Both the position numbers and the translations under genes were made by a program. From assembly GCF_002878395.1 (NCBI RefSeq), contig NC_061114.1:164849100-164913099 (forward strand): a stretch of 64,000 nt of DNA, given 5' to 3'. Each line of letters begins with the position of its first letter. Within the stretch, counting starts at the first letter, position 1. The notes under the pieces were generated by a model. That model saw nothing but the letters and a program-made list of their open reading frames with translations. It was not told the DNA's origin and searched no databases. Of this stretch, positions 35,964-48,144 are shown one piece after another. The stretch comes from Capsicum annuum. Lineage: Eukaryota; Streptophyta; Magnoliopsida; Solanales; Solanaceae.

Positions 35964-38900
35964 GGAAGATTGTTAATTTATTCCTTTTCGGTATTATACG
36001 TTATTGTTTCTTATCACTATGTTCAAGGTAATGCCTCGGAGTGTCTAGGGGAACTTTAGCTGAACTACTTGCTTCAGCTCTTCTTGCACTACTGGTTATG
36101 TAACAGATCAAGTATGTCCACAAGTCATTCTAAGTTTTGAAATTGTTATAAAGAGTAGTTTTATTGACTATTACCGTGGACACTATTTTGGTTTGATAAG
36201 TGGGTTTTAATGTTTCAATGAAACCTTTTGCTTAGGGAAAAGGCTTGGGTAATATGAACACTCTTGTCGAAAATTCTAGCTCCGTCACTGAGTGGAAGCA
36301 TTAATGATTATTTTCATAATTCAGACTCGTGACTTATATATCATACGAAGACAAGTGTAACATTGCTCCAATGCTCCCTCCAATTTGTATCCTACTATAT
36401 TGTATAAGGAGTAAACTCTAAACGTACAAATGGAGGTAAAAGAGTTGAAGAATATAATGCAAGGTCCACGCTTCTAAAAGTTATGGACACAAACGGTATG
36501 CGTCTATACACCATCTCTTGTATACAATGACTGTAGGATAATATCTTGTCAAGAATCTTCACCTCATTTTCGGATAAAAAATGCATCTTATTTTACACAG
36601 ATTTAATTTAAATTGTATAATTTGATATAAATATTAAATGTGAATAGATTTTTCTTGTTTGTGGTATTAATTGATTGAATATTTAAGACCCTATATTTTT
36701 TCCTAAGAAACATTCTACGAGGATAGGTATAATAATTTGTTCTACAAATATCACTTCAGTAATAATTATAGTAAATTCCTTTGTATCAAAATTGGTCCAA
36801 TTTAAATTCGTTGTATCAAAATTAATCCAATTTAAAATAATCATGTACAATATCATGTTTGACACCTCAACCTGCCATGACACACCTCCAAAGGAAAATA
36901 TTTGTACTTGCACTTAGTATTTACACCGAATTAGATTAATTTATAAAGATGATTAATATCATGTGGTAAAAAGAAATTCTCACCCAAGTAGCTCAATCAA
37001 GCTCTGAATAATTAAAATGGTTTAAGGATGTCATGGCTAGAAATCCCACTTTCTTTATGCTTTAATCGCGCATTCAAACAACATTTTTAAATATGACATT
37101 CTTAAATATTCCTTAAAATAACTTTAAGAAATCTTCTTTTTAAATAGAATACTATATGTGGAAAGGAATTTTCATTAAGAAAAAGGACTTTTATTACATG
37201 TGTCAGCCGGTCTGATCTATTATTTTATGAGCACACGTAATGCACGCCAAACTTGTAATGTCATTCCATAGAATTGAAAAATATATTTTTTACAAAAATA
37301 AAAAAATAAACAACGTGTTGATCTTTTTGAAATTTCGAAGATCGGACTTTACCGTTACGTGATATAAATTATGAAGTCACGATCTCAAATTAATATTTGA
37401 ATATATAATTTAGAATCATAATTTAAAATATTGAAGTCACGATCTCAAATTAATATTTGGATATATGTGATTTGGAAGCTAATTTTAATTTTTTTAAAAT
37501 CAAAAACATGATATTTCAATTTTTAAAAAATATAAAACTTAACACATAAATTTATGTTTTATATTAATAAAACCCCATTATTTTAAGTTCTTCAGAATAT
37601 GGCTCATGTTCGGCAAGAGAGTCCATATCATGTGAAAGGATTATTCTAAAAAAACAATTAGTTACTGCTCTTTGGGATATCTCGATATCTTGTTTACAAA
37701 CTATGGGGCTCTCATTTGGTAAGATGGTACAAAAATTGTGAAAATTTTGATAACTATCACAATTAATTGTGGGTTTCATGTTTACAAGAAAAGGTACAAT
37801 TTAAAAAAATCTAAATTACATATCCAAATAAAATTTCACTTCATATCATAACTTCAAATCGTGATTTCATATGGCATGTTCAAACTAATTAAATATGATA
37901 AAAAGGAAGTCTCGATATTCCAATTGGATCAATATAATTTTTCTAAGTGTTTGGTCTGGCGGCCCTAATTTCTCAGAGATTCACTGTTTCCAAAATTGAT
38001 TTATTAGAGTCGTTCAATTAATAGCAATTATTATCTCATAATGATATTTTTTTTATTGAAAGAAATTGAAATAAAGAACAAAGTAAAATTACTAACATAA
38101 TAATTATTAGTGGAGTTATCATCTAAGAAATTAACACAGTATTTCGATAGGCAGCGAACATTAGTCTGTTAATCAACAAACCTCTTATTGTGCTGATTAT
38201 TTAGTGTTATGGTGAGTTAAACATGCATAACGAATTTTCTTACATGTTCAAGGAATAATTTATCCACACACGTGTTTTACGATTTTCTGGTTTCTCTTTT
38301 CGTGTGGAATACAGCACTTTGAAGTGGAAAAATTTGCTTATTATGATTACATAGGTTTACATAATGTGAATTTTTGGTGTTATTAGATGAAGTTTTATGT
38401 TTCTGAATAAATTATTGGAAACAAAATTAAGACTATGAAGAATATATATATATATATTGCAAAAAGGGGGCTTTCAAAGTTAACTCATGGTCATTGAAAA
38501 GAACATGGACAAATGTCCCTTAAAAAGGTTTGTTAAGGGGGAATCCATGGAGTCGTCCAAAAGTTGATGTTATTTTCATTTCGCATAGTCCAAGTGGCCC
38601 CCTTTCTGCAATAAGACCAACCCACGCCAATATTGTTCCAAATTCTAGTTTTTTGGCCAAATTTGGTGGTTTAAAATCTATAATTATAAAGACTGTTTGT
38701 CTGTGAGTACTTGCATAGAGGTGAGTGATCGGCCTATTTAGATTGGATATAAAAATTTTAGTTTGAATTTTTATTTGTAAGACTATAGAGGGAGTTAAAA
38801 AGAGCCTCAAAACGGCAGAGTTTAACTATAGACATTCTTCTCTATGCAATGTAATTGAAAGAACATATGAAGTGTGGAAAATTAGATTCGAAATTATTAT

Positions 38901-39685
38901 GATAACGCATGAATTATTATGATGTAGACGTGGAAGTTAGGATTGTAATTGCTTGTGTTGTCTTGCGGGTTGGGGGAAACCTACATTATTTTTTGTGGTG
39001 CTCTGACATCTAGTAAACTTGGTGTGAAATACGTATAATTATGTAGGAAATATACAAAAATAGATATAAAGCACCCATTGAAACAAAAATTGGTTTAGTG
39101 TACTGGCATTTAGATTGATCTTAAGGTTCTCCACTGAAAGGAGCATCTCGAGTTTGAACCTCATTGAGGCAATTTTTTTACTTTTTTTAGTATTTAAAAA
39201 TTTTAAGCATCCACAATTCTTAAATCCTAGATCCACCACTGATTGTCTTGCACAATTTTTTGTTGAAACACCAAAGCGATGATGAAACATTTATAGAGTA
39301 TGAACACAATGATATAGTTGTTGATGGCATCAATGAACAACTGATTGGGATTAACAATGTCGCCTGGTCATCTTAGAAAAATGATCGAGAAATGTGCTCT
39401 CGATGAGAAGGGATTGGTAGTATACAATATGAGAGAATTATATTAAAGAATAGCTATTTACTAATACTATTTATTTTTTGTATGAAAGATCTTTGTTATA
39501 GACTGTGATTTCATATATAGAGTTGGTATGTTATTTTAGAGTGGTGGAAGATAAGAATTTAGGGTGGATGAGATCTATATTGGCTTATTAAAATTGAGTT
39601 TTGTTGCTTAGAACTTTCAAATTGATGAAAGTTTTGCTTAGAAAGTGTTTCAATCAGCAAAAACTTTACGATTAGAAGATGATAT
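35964..39685. other. Unassigned low-repeat intergenic stretch
   Basis: No LTR pairs, inverted ends or conserved coding stretches were recognised over 3.7 kb. It holds a 28-bp direct repeat (TGAAGTCACGATCTCAAATT at 37372 and 37432), an (AT)n run at 38440-38456, and a few 60-95-codon frames. These are at 37779-37564 minus, whose peptide contains SHDMDSLAEHEP, and at 38810-38520 minus. They show no domain I can name. Confidence 0.45.
37372..37459 (+). repeat. Direct repeat, 28 bp, 60-bp period
   Basis: TGAAGTCACGATCTCAAATT followed by AATATTTG occurs at 37372-37399 and 37432-37459. The sequence after each copy is also similar (AATATATA / GATATATG). Confidence 0.85.
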
Positions 39686-41511
39686 TGTAGACATCTAATT
39701 TTGTCCCTCTCAAAACCTAATTTATCCATTTTTGACCTCATCTTACCACACACCTTCACCCATGTGATTATTCTTCTACCAAAAGACAACATAACAACCA
39801 TTAACAAAATTTCTAATAATTTTTATCTTGTTTTAAACACCCTAACAACCTCTACCCCACGTTAACCCACCCCCTAACCGCTTAACTGATGTGTACATAT
39901 CCATACATGGATATAGATGGGAAAAAGGTGACCAAAATTTTTTTCCACTTAAGAAAAAAAGAAGGGGCCCACAGCTGGGTTTTGAATTCAACATTATCAG
40001 CACAATACACAAAAAGGGGAGCTCACAGCGCACACACACAGAAAATCGATCCTTTTCTTCCTTCTCACCGGAAACACACACACACGCACATAGTGAGGAT
40101 GAAGTCGGAAAAATTGGAGGGAGCTTGAGATTTCGGCCAGAAACCGCGAAGTCGGTGCGAGATCTGTCATTGTTCTTGAGTTTTTCCGGCGAACCTTTAG
40201 CCGGAAGTAGTTTACAGGTCGTCGTCTGCTCGATTCTCGTCGGTTTCCTTCAATTTTCGAATAGATTTGGACGGGAAACACTAAAATTTGCTTGAATCCG
40301 ACCCTTACTCGTCCCGTCTTGGCTGCTGTCAGCTCACTCGAGCTCGGTTTCAATCGGTCTCAGTTCTCTATCGGATTTTTAGGGTGCTTTGGGTTTTATT
40401 CTTGGTTTGAAATCTGTTTAGGTGATGATTTTGGGTCACTGATTTGGTTTGCTCGTCATTGGGGTTCTCATTCAAGGATTGTGGTCCCGGATTTCTCTAT
40501 TAACGAGGAAAACAAGTTTTATTGAGGTCCATGTCCTTAACCCATTCCCTTTTCTTTATCTTGATTTTTTTGAATTGGTTGTGATTATGCTAGGTATGAT
40601 CATGATTGTTGGATTTTTGTTGACGTTATGATGTATGATTTTGTTGATGTTATGATTTCGGCGATATGAGGAGCGAATTTGAGTAATTTTGACGGTGTGA
40701 TTGATAAAAATGAAGTTGGGAGCGGGAATTGAAAATCAATAAGAGGAAATATTGTAGTATTTTGATTCATTGTTGATGTTGAACGATGATAGTATCATGT
40801 TTTAGGTCGAAATTAGTAGGCAAATTCTAGGCTTTGGGGTAGGCAACTCGTAGTATTCTAATCATCAAACATTTAAATATTTATTTTTGAGTGATTTTCT
40901 TCATCTTTATCGTTTTTCATTAAATGTATTCATTTAGTCGGGGAATGTTCCGAGGCTCATTGTATTTATTCATTGGGAAATGTCCCGACGTATCATGTTG
41001 GCGGCAAATGATCGTGATGAAGGTCAGAGGCATCAGGTAGAGCACATTAGTTTAGGATAGGATTTACATTTTCACATTTTTTCTATTCTGGACTATATAA
41101 TTGGACTAAACATTATATTTTGGATTCGTTTTGTTTCGTGTGTATGATTGATTGTTTTATGTGTTTTGTGCGGTTTATACATTTTTAATGTCAAATTAGC
41201 CGATATATTCCGTCAAGCGACCGTGGTTGAATCACGGGATCGAGAGGTGCCTAACACTTTTCCCTCGGTTAACAGAATTTCTTAATCCGAATTTTTGTTC
41301 GTAAATCAGTTTTAAAGAGTCAAATCATTTTGAAACGGATTTTTCAAAGGTGATTAGGCACATCCGATTGATGTCAAATAACGATTCTGAATTTAATTAA
41401 AAATGAATCCTTTTTCGAAATTAAAAAAAAATCATCTTTTATCACTTTGAGAGTAAAAATTCTTTCAAAATTTAAAACAGTATCTTTTTGGTGTAAAAAG
41501 GGGATGTGACA
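39686..41511 (+). mobile_element. Solo LTR, same Ogre/Tat family as 22268-24312
   Basis: It starts TGTAGACATCTAATTTTGTC and ends GGGGATGTGACA (1826 bp), the same termini as the Ogre 5' LTR at 24312-22268. It shares its conserved blocks: 'gaccgtggttgaatcacggg' (about 41220), 'ggtgcctaacacttttccctc' (41247) and 'ggggaatgttccgaggc' type sequence (about 40940). Flanks are GATAT and CATAT, 4 of 5. The leader (40020-40280) is CA-rich with 'tttttccggcgaacctttagcc'. The open frames within it lack conserved domains. Confidence 0.85.
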
Positions 41512-41965
41512 CATATTTCAAGTGACAATCAAACAGAGACTCAATAAGCTCTCTAGGAAGTCTTCCGAGGTAGCTTAAAATCGTGTTGAAGGCAGGGACG
41601 AATTTACCTTAGGTCAAGAAGTGTCACGTTTGTCTGCTTCTTCAAAAAATTTTAATAATTATGTTTATAAAATAAGCTAGAACCCGAAATAAGGATAAAT
41701 AAAATACATGACACTGCTTGATATTAAGTGTCATAACTCGTTTGGTTAGGTGCCTCATATGAGGTTACGAGTTTAGCGGTCACCAACCTTATTTTTCGTC
41801 TTAGAAGGTTTTTGCCTATTATACAAAATGGATACTTACCGCAGACCTCTTAAAAGTTAGCAGAATTCTTTACCAAGCGTTCGTAAGGTTTTGTCAAACA
41901 CAATTCTAACTTCAACCTCAAAATTTCAAATAGAATGAACTTTTTTCATTTTTATGGCCCAACAC
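41512..41965. other. Spacer without recognisable features
   Basis: About 450 bp of mixed sequence; no termini, repeats or coding potential seen. Confidence 0.4.
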
Positions 41966-41975
41966 TTAAATTTTG

Positions 41976-43411
41976 GAGTTAATAACTCAAATGGTCACTT
42001 AACTTTGGACTTTTATATCAGAAAATCATTCAACTTTGATCTTTACTTCAAAAGTCACTCAACTTTCACATTTTTACTCAGAAAGTCACTCAAACTATTT
42101 AATCATTTTCTTAAATAACATTTGTTTATGTGGAATTATTATTTAAATGTAAAATTCAGAAAAATAAAAAACTATCTCTTAATGATCTTTTTATCCTTAT
42201 TCCCATAAATTTAGTATCTCTCCTCCTCTTTCTTATTTTTCTTCTCCTTTTTGCATATTGTAATTGATTCAACATTAAATACGTTTAATAAAATATCAAA
42301 GGATCACATTAAAATATAACAATAACCAAAGAATTAAAATTATAATTATTTTGCTCTATCTTTTCAATCTTTGTTTCAACTTCTTTTTTCCATCTGATAT
42401 TGATGTTCGTATTGAAATCTAATTAAATTTAAATTTGCACATTATATAGCTTATTATAAATGCGATGCTCTCAACGATACAATCGCCCCTCCCCCTCTCC
42501 CCTCTTCCTGTTTTCACTCTAAAGATGCCCTTTTTTATAAATGTATGTACTATATGTATGAAAAAAAATATTATACGATATGTATATGTATGATGAATTA
42601 AGGATTTTATACCCATAATTAAATATTATGATAATATACCTACGTTATAGGAATTCACTATATGTATGTAATAACTACATACATGTGACTTTAATAATAA
42701 ATGAGTTAAATTACGTATTATTTAGTTATATTTCATCGTATTAATAAGGTTTTCCCCGCCGTATCTTAAAAATGTGATATTCGCCTAAACTCAATTAAAC
42801 ACTGAAGTTTTATCCTCACTCACCTAAGGTTGCATGTTGAATCACTGTAATATTATTTATACACCAACCCACTAAGGATGATGTTGTCTCTTCTTTACTT
42901 AGGCTCCACAATTTTAAAATGTATTACTAGGATATAAGACTCGTTTTTTATATACCCCATATTTCTTTAATATTTTGCTGATATCGAATTTTTATAGGTG
43001 TCACAATTGCGTTAAATCCCATCACCTACTAAAAAAATAATAATTTATATTAATATTTTTTTATCGTTTGATTATTGTTAAATTTAATTTGATCTTTTAA
43101 TATTTTATTAGGTATATTTAATGTTGAATCAATTACAATATGTGAGAAGGAGAAGAAAAATGAGAAAGAAAAATTAATTTATGAGAAGAAGGATAAGAAA
43201 GTCATTAAGAGATAATTTTTTATTTTTTTAAATTTTACATTTAAATAAGAATTCCACATAAGCAAATGTTATTTAAAAAAATGATTAAATAGTGTGAGTG
43301 ACTTTCTGAGTAAAAATATGAAAGTTAAGTGACTTTTGAAGTAAAGATTAAAGTTGAATAACTTTTTAAGATAAAAGTTCAAAGTTAAGTGATTATTTAA
43401 GTTATTAACTC
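41976..43411. mobile_element. MULE-like or foldback element with about 340-bp inverted repeats
   Basis: GAGTTAATAACT at 41976 and AGTTATTAACTC ending at 43411. The inverted similarity runs inward about 340 bp on each side (41976-42315 and 43072-43411), including the 'aagtgactttt' and 'gagaagaaaaa' blocks. A perfect 10-bp repeat TTAAATTTTG flanks it (41966-41975, 43412-43421). This length of target duplication fits the Mutator superfamily. The 750-bp centre is AT-rich and non-coding. No transposase. Confidence 0.85.
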
Positions 43412-43421
43412 TTAAATTTTG

Positions 43422-43648
43422 AAATTAAATAACATGAGGGAAGATTTTTTTTATAAAAAATTAAAACTTTAGTATGTACTTTTAAAAAAAAAAAAAGAAT
43501 CATTTTAATCAAGCGCACTTTTATTTAATCTCAGTTGACTATATCAATATCTTATTTTTCAATCTTAGACTTAAATGATACCGTTGGCTCACTTCTCTTC
43601 AATGTAATTATTTGTGTTTCTTCATTAATGAAACGACTACTACTCTAA
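43422..43648. other. Spacer
   Basis: Short AT-rich spacer with an A-run at 43481-43495. Nothing recognised. Confidence 0.35.
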
Positions 43649-44459
43649 GGGGCTGTTTGGTGGACGGTATTAAAGTAAATAATTTTGAGATAAAATAATA
43701 ATTTTGGGATAAAATTTTTAATTCGTCATTTGGATATTAATATTCGGAATAACTTATTTCGGGACTAATAAATAGTATAGGGATAAGTTATCCACACATA
43801 TAATGGTATTACTATCCCAACACAATTTATCTTTGGTATAAAATTATAAAATAACAAAAATATCCTCAAATCCTATGATTTTCATTTCACACACACACAT
43901 ACATATATATATGCCTGCAGTGTGGGTATATTTCAGTTCAAAGAAAGAAATGATAGATCAAGGTATTATTTCAGTTCAATGTATATTTTCATTTCATTTC
44001 ACACACATATATATTATTTATTTATGAATATATAATACGTTAAATTTATTTGAATAATTATTATGTTTATTTATATATTTTGATTTCTCTAAAAAATAAT
44101 AAAAACGACATAATCATGGGAAGACACACGCAAAAAAATTAAAATTAAATAAGATGAAAGTTTTATTTTTAAAATATATACGGTATAATCATGAAAATGC
44201 ACACACATAAAAAAATAAAGCTAAATAACATAAAAATTTTATTTTTAAAAATAAATATTTAAAGCTTGAAAAGAAACTATATATAAAAATAAAAATAAGA
44301 TGGGGGGTATTTTTATAATCAATTAATTTATTCTTAAAATTATACCATGCATATTATTTTGAATACAATAAATCAAAAACTCAATAAAAAATAATTTCAA
44401 TATACTTTATCTCAGTATAACTAATTCTACCATAACTTATATTCACACCAAACGACCCC
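43649..44459. mobile_element. PIF/Harbinger-type MITE
   Basis: The left end is GGGGCTGTTTGGTG; the right end, reversed, is GGGGTCGTTTGGTG. TAA precedes the left end and AAA follows the right, so the 3-bp duplication is preserved at two of three bases. The subterminal 'gataaaataataattttggg' and its partner near 44390 are inverted. About 810 bp, AT-rich, no coding capacity. Confidence 0.7.
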
Positions 44460-44722
44460 AAAAAGAAATTGCAACTAGCAGTTGAAAGTAAGGGGCGAAT
44501 TTCTTTGGGACCAAAGCCCCTCAATTCGTCCAAAGGACAAAGAACCAAAAGATACTAAAAACAAAATACTTGAAAGGCAAGGTTAGGATTGAAAGGCTAA
44601 AAGAAAGACATTATTCTGTGGTCCTACTTAATATGAACTGCCAAAATCCAAGGGTACCTTCTTGAATGATTGATGTTCATTGGTCAATTGTTTACACGTG
44701 TCCACAGCATTCATCCAATATA
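44460..44722. other. Spacer with ACGTGTCC motif
   Basis: Contains TTACACGTGTCCAC at about 44692, an ABRE/G-box-like motif, but no gene follows. Otherwise plain. Confidence 0.3.
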
Positions 44723-44976
44723 TTCCGTTCGTCTTTATTTATCACATTTTGAGTTAACGCATTCATTAAAAAAATAACTAATAATATAATTATTTTATTA
44801 TAATATCTTTATTAAATGATTCTTACATAATATCTTGAAATTAATTATTAAAATAAATTAATAGTAAGAATAAAATAGAAAAAAAAAAGTTGTCTTCTCT
44901 TAATTTATCAAAAATAATAAGTAAAAGAAGAAATCCAATTAGAAAATCAATAATAAGTAAAAACGAATAGAGAAAG
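44723..44976. mobile_element. Stowaway MITE
   Basis: Flanked by TA on both sides (44721-44722, 44977-44978). The left end TTCCGTTCGTCTTTATTTAT pairs with the right end AATAAGTAAAAACGAATAGA. These are mutated forms of the CTCCGTCCG...TTTAT ends of Stowaway. It is 254 bp and AT-rich. Confidence 0.7.
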
Positions 44977-44993
44977 TAATAAATTTGATACAA

Positions 44994-45013
44994 GAGCGTC
45001 CGTATCAACACGG

Positions 45014-45044
<31 letters not shown>

Positions 45045-45431
45045 TACTTTTTTCTATCCAAATTTATGTGATACTGATGTAACTTGATTTTAAAAATAGT
45101 CAATCAAATAATTATTCAAATATGTGTGATATGATTTAATGGAAATTTTTAAGTCTTTTTCTTGCTTAAACTTTATGTTTTCTAAAAATATTGTTGTCAC
45201 GTAAATTAAGAAAAAAAAAGAACACACCAAAAATTATGATGTCCATGGTGTTATAATCCTATAATCTAATTTGTCTTATAAATTTAAGAAAAAGTTAAGT
45301 TCACAATTTGTTAAATATTATAAACAATTAAGAAATTAAATTCAACATTACAAGTGACGTGTAAAAAATTTAATTAATTTTGCTAATTAAATCTAACATT
45401 TACCTTAGTTATCAATAAAAAATTTAGAGTG
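44994..45431 (-). mobile_element. Helitron relic, same family as 49013-50279
   Basis: On the minus strand a 3'-end hairpin GTCCGTGTTGATACGGAC (45015-44998) follows a zone resembling the family's tail ('atcagtatcacataaatttg' at about 45080-45062). The CTAG terminus after the hairpin is no longer recognisable. The stretch abuts the inverted viral segment at 45432. Confidence 0.45.
45018..45044. repeat. (TA)n microsatellite
   Basis: Thirteen TA dinucleotides next to the Helitron hairpin. Confidence 0.95.
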
Positions 45432-45692
45432 AAAATATTACAAGAAAAGTGTACAAATATACAAATACAAAAACAATTAAAGAAATGATATAAATTTTTG
45501 TAAAAATATATACACTACACAATATTATGATCAAGACTACAAGAAGAAAAAAATATAAAAAAATCATATAAAAGAGATTATCGTCCTAAGAAAAAATATT
45601 ATTTAAGAAAATCAGAAGCAAGAAAATCATATCTAAATAGACAAAAACATGTAAGAAAATTTAATACCAATAGAACTTAAAAAAATAGGCTG
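45432..45692 (+). pseudogene. Inverted fragment of the viral coat-protein gene
   Basis: The plus strand from 'gaaaatattacaagaaaag' to 'aaaataggct' matches the minus-strand coat gene across both insertion sites: 50360-50280, then 49012-48977, then 48796-48635. It encodes the lysine/arginine/tyrosine-rich tail (YKKKKYKKSYKRDYRPKKKY). It lacks both the SINE and the Helitron found in the main copy. It breaks off just before the zinc knuckle, at the junction with minus-strand viral sequence. Confidence 0.85.
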
Positions 45693-46975
45693 TTTGTTGA
45701 AAAAATTGTATATCTTTATCTACATCTACTACCTCTTTAAGTTGTTGTCTTGAAGTCATTTTGGTCTATTTATTATTTTAGATAACATATTATCTGTTAA
45801 TCTATCTTGGGTGAACCTTGATCTAGGCTTGCTTGTGGATGTTGAAAAAAGGTCCATGTTTGTAGTTTAGTTATTTTTACTTTTTCTTTCTTAGGGGTTA
45901 ACTCTTTAACTGCTCAATTAACTCTTTTGTGTTTTTGTCTTGACTATCTTGTTTTTCTAGCTTAGCTTTTTCTTTGATTAACTTTTTTAGATTCTTATTA
46001 AGTTCTAGTAGTAATAATATTATGGTATTATTTTATTTTATAATGAAAAAATCTGTTTTTTCTTGTGGTTGATGACTTGATAACTCTTCGAGATTTGATT
46101 GACTTTGTTCTGTTCTTTTTAAGATGATTTTATAAAGTTGTTCATTTAGCTGATCATTCATGAGAGTGTTATGTTCTTTATTTGTTTAAGATTTTTTCTT
46201 ATTTGTTGTAGCTCCTTTTCAAAAAATTTATATTCTATCACACTTTTATCTTAATTAGTTAGATTTTGAATCTTCTTTTTCAATTTTGATTGCTGATCTT
46301 TTAAGAAATTAAAATTTTGTTCTATTTTGTCTAAAAGTTTCTTCTATTTGTTTTGCAGGTCTCTGAAGATTTCTAATGCTTTTATTATTCTAATATTATC
46401 TTTTTGAATAATTTCTCCTAGATTTATTACAAAATCTATAATAGTATTTAATTGTGGATCTTCTCCATGTAATACGTATTCTTCATTGTTAAAATTACAC
46501 CTAGGAATTGAATTATCTTTTAAACGCCTGTATTTCTTTTCTGTTCTGTATTTTTAGATCTAAATAATTTAGTTTCTTTAAGGTATCTATTGTTTATTCT
46601 AACGGAATGGTTACTTTACACTATTCTCTCTGATATTTTATGCTTCTGTTATGATGTTCTATATCACTTTTAAGACCTTCTAATTTTCACCTTATTGCAT
46701 CTATATATTCTCTAAAGGTAAATGGTAGGGGTGTTTCTATTGCTTCTAGTATTGCTAAATAATTACTTAAAACTTTCTCTTCAACTATAGCTTGCCCTCT
46801 TTGTCTTATTTCTCTATTTAAATACCAATACTTTATATGTATTCTTCTAGCAAATGGATGTCTTTTCATTAACATTATTTCTGAATTTAGTTCAAATGGT
46901 ACCTGATAAAGACACACCAAATCTGTTGATGGCTGACACTTTGTCAAAAAGTGTAAGAAGAATTCTCTCACCTAA
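45693..46975 (-). pseudogene. Viral coiled-coil protein pseudogene (left copy)
   Basis: Minus-strand relic starting near 46975. A 94-codon open start (46971-46687) includes RHPFARRIHIKYWYLNREIR. Beyond several stops come long K/E/L/I/Q-rich heptad-like stretches such as ELNKNLKKLIKEKAKLEKQD, and near the end TSRQQLKEVVDVDKD. The segment 46274-45693 is repeated at 52721-52133. The role is not certain. A virion-associated or other structural coiled-coil protein is plausible because it lies upstream of the movement protein. Confidence 0.6.
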
Positions 46976-46990
46976 TTTTCAGACGGTCAA

Positions 46991-47276
46991 GATTTTTTCT
47001 AAACAAGCTATGCATCCTTCTATGTAACATTTCTTACATTTTGCTCTTTTATTTTTACTTGAAAATCATTTATATTTAAAACACTGATTACTGTCTAATC
47101 CTTTACTTTTTTCAAATTCATGTTCACAGTCTTCTATAATATTGGCTAAATCATGATATTCTAGGTTTATCTTTTCTAATTCTATTTCATTTATAAACTC
47201 TTCTCCTTCAGAATCTGAGGAATTTAAAGAATCTTTTTCTTCTTCAAATGCTTTCATACTCGTATTTCAACAATAT
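46991..47276 (-). repeat. Viral 280-bp direct duplicate (copy 1)
   Basis: Nearly the same as 48201-48480: both include 'aagctatgcatccttctatg' and 'gttcacagtcttctataata'. The encoded acidic stretch (EEEKDSLNSSDSEGEEFINE) is the zone after the zinc knuckle in copy 2. Here it lies on the other side of the protease, so the locus has been rearranged. Confidence 0.85.
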
Positions 47277-47395
47277 CTTCTTTAATCACACCCGGGACAA
47301 ACACAATAGTCACTACAATTCTCGTCAGACTTTTTAAATTTTTAGAAATTTACAAATTAATTTATTGTTATTGCTAAATATTTGCATGTGCAGTT

Positions 47396-48144
47396 TTACC
47401 CTTTATCACATTCTAGTGATTTATCGAATTTTATTTTATTTGATTTATTTGAGTTACTCAGATTATCTTCTTTTGATTCATCTTTAAGATATCTATATTC
47501 AGTTAATATAGGCTTTGTTATTATCGGTGACTGAGTGATATTACTTGCAAAGATTATCCAATCCGTAATAACAAGACAACCTCTGTTATTTTGTACCATA
47601 AAATCTAATCCTATTACAAAGGCTGCTCTTATATTTAAGGCTCTTACTAATATTTCATCAAGTTTGTATGATGGTTGATAGACTTTTTCGCAAGTGTTAA
47701 CAAAACTTATTCCTGCTCTACGTATATATTTTGTATAAGTGTTGAGGTTCCATCCATATGCATGAATTCTTGTGGCATTGGTAATTTTTTAATCAGTCTT
47801 GGTGGTAAAATTTTTCTATTTAATACACCTTTTGTACATCCTGAATCTACTATAGCTAGTGTTTCTACTTCGTAGTCTTTGATTTTTATTCTTATTAAGA
47901 CTTTAACTGTACTAATCTTTTTATCTTTATTACATATAATTCCTTCAAATGATATATTCATTAATCTTTTTCGTTGGTATTTATTATCCGTCCTTCTCTC
48001 AACGGATGTATTCATTAGTTCTACTTCTAATGCTTCTTCTTCTTTAACTGCTTCTTTATGCTTCTCAATGTTATCTATCCTCACTTCTAACTTTCTTAGT
48101 CTTTCTTTCAGTCGTAATATTCTTTCTTCAGTCATTCTAGTCAT
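47396..48144 (-). pseudogene. Viral aspartic protease pseudogene
   Basis: The minus-strand frame 48144-47707 (145 codons) has an N-terminal K/E/R coiled coil followed by ETLAIVDSGCTKGVLN. DSGC at 47847-47836 is the D-S/T-G active-site motif of retropepsins. The frame shifts at about 47707 and continues to 47396 with LDFMVQNNRGCLVITDW. In caulimovirids this domain cleaves the polyprotein and precedes reverse transcriptase. Here the sequence after 47396 is the acidic duplicate, so RT/RNase H has been lost. Confidence 0.78.

Noticed and set aside
39889..40295. Overlapping plus- and minus-strand frames of 79-134 codons
   Set aside because: They lie in the leader of an Ogre-family solo LTR with CA repeats; no conserved domain and two strands equally open.
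44692..44705. ABRE/G-box promoter (ACACGTGTCC)
   Set aside because: No TATA box or gene downstream; such motifs occur by chance in AT-rich intergenic DNA.
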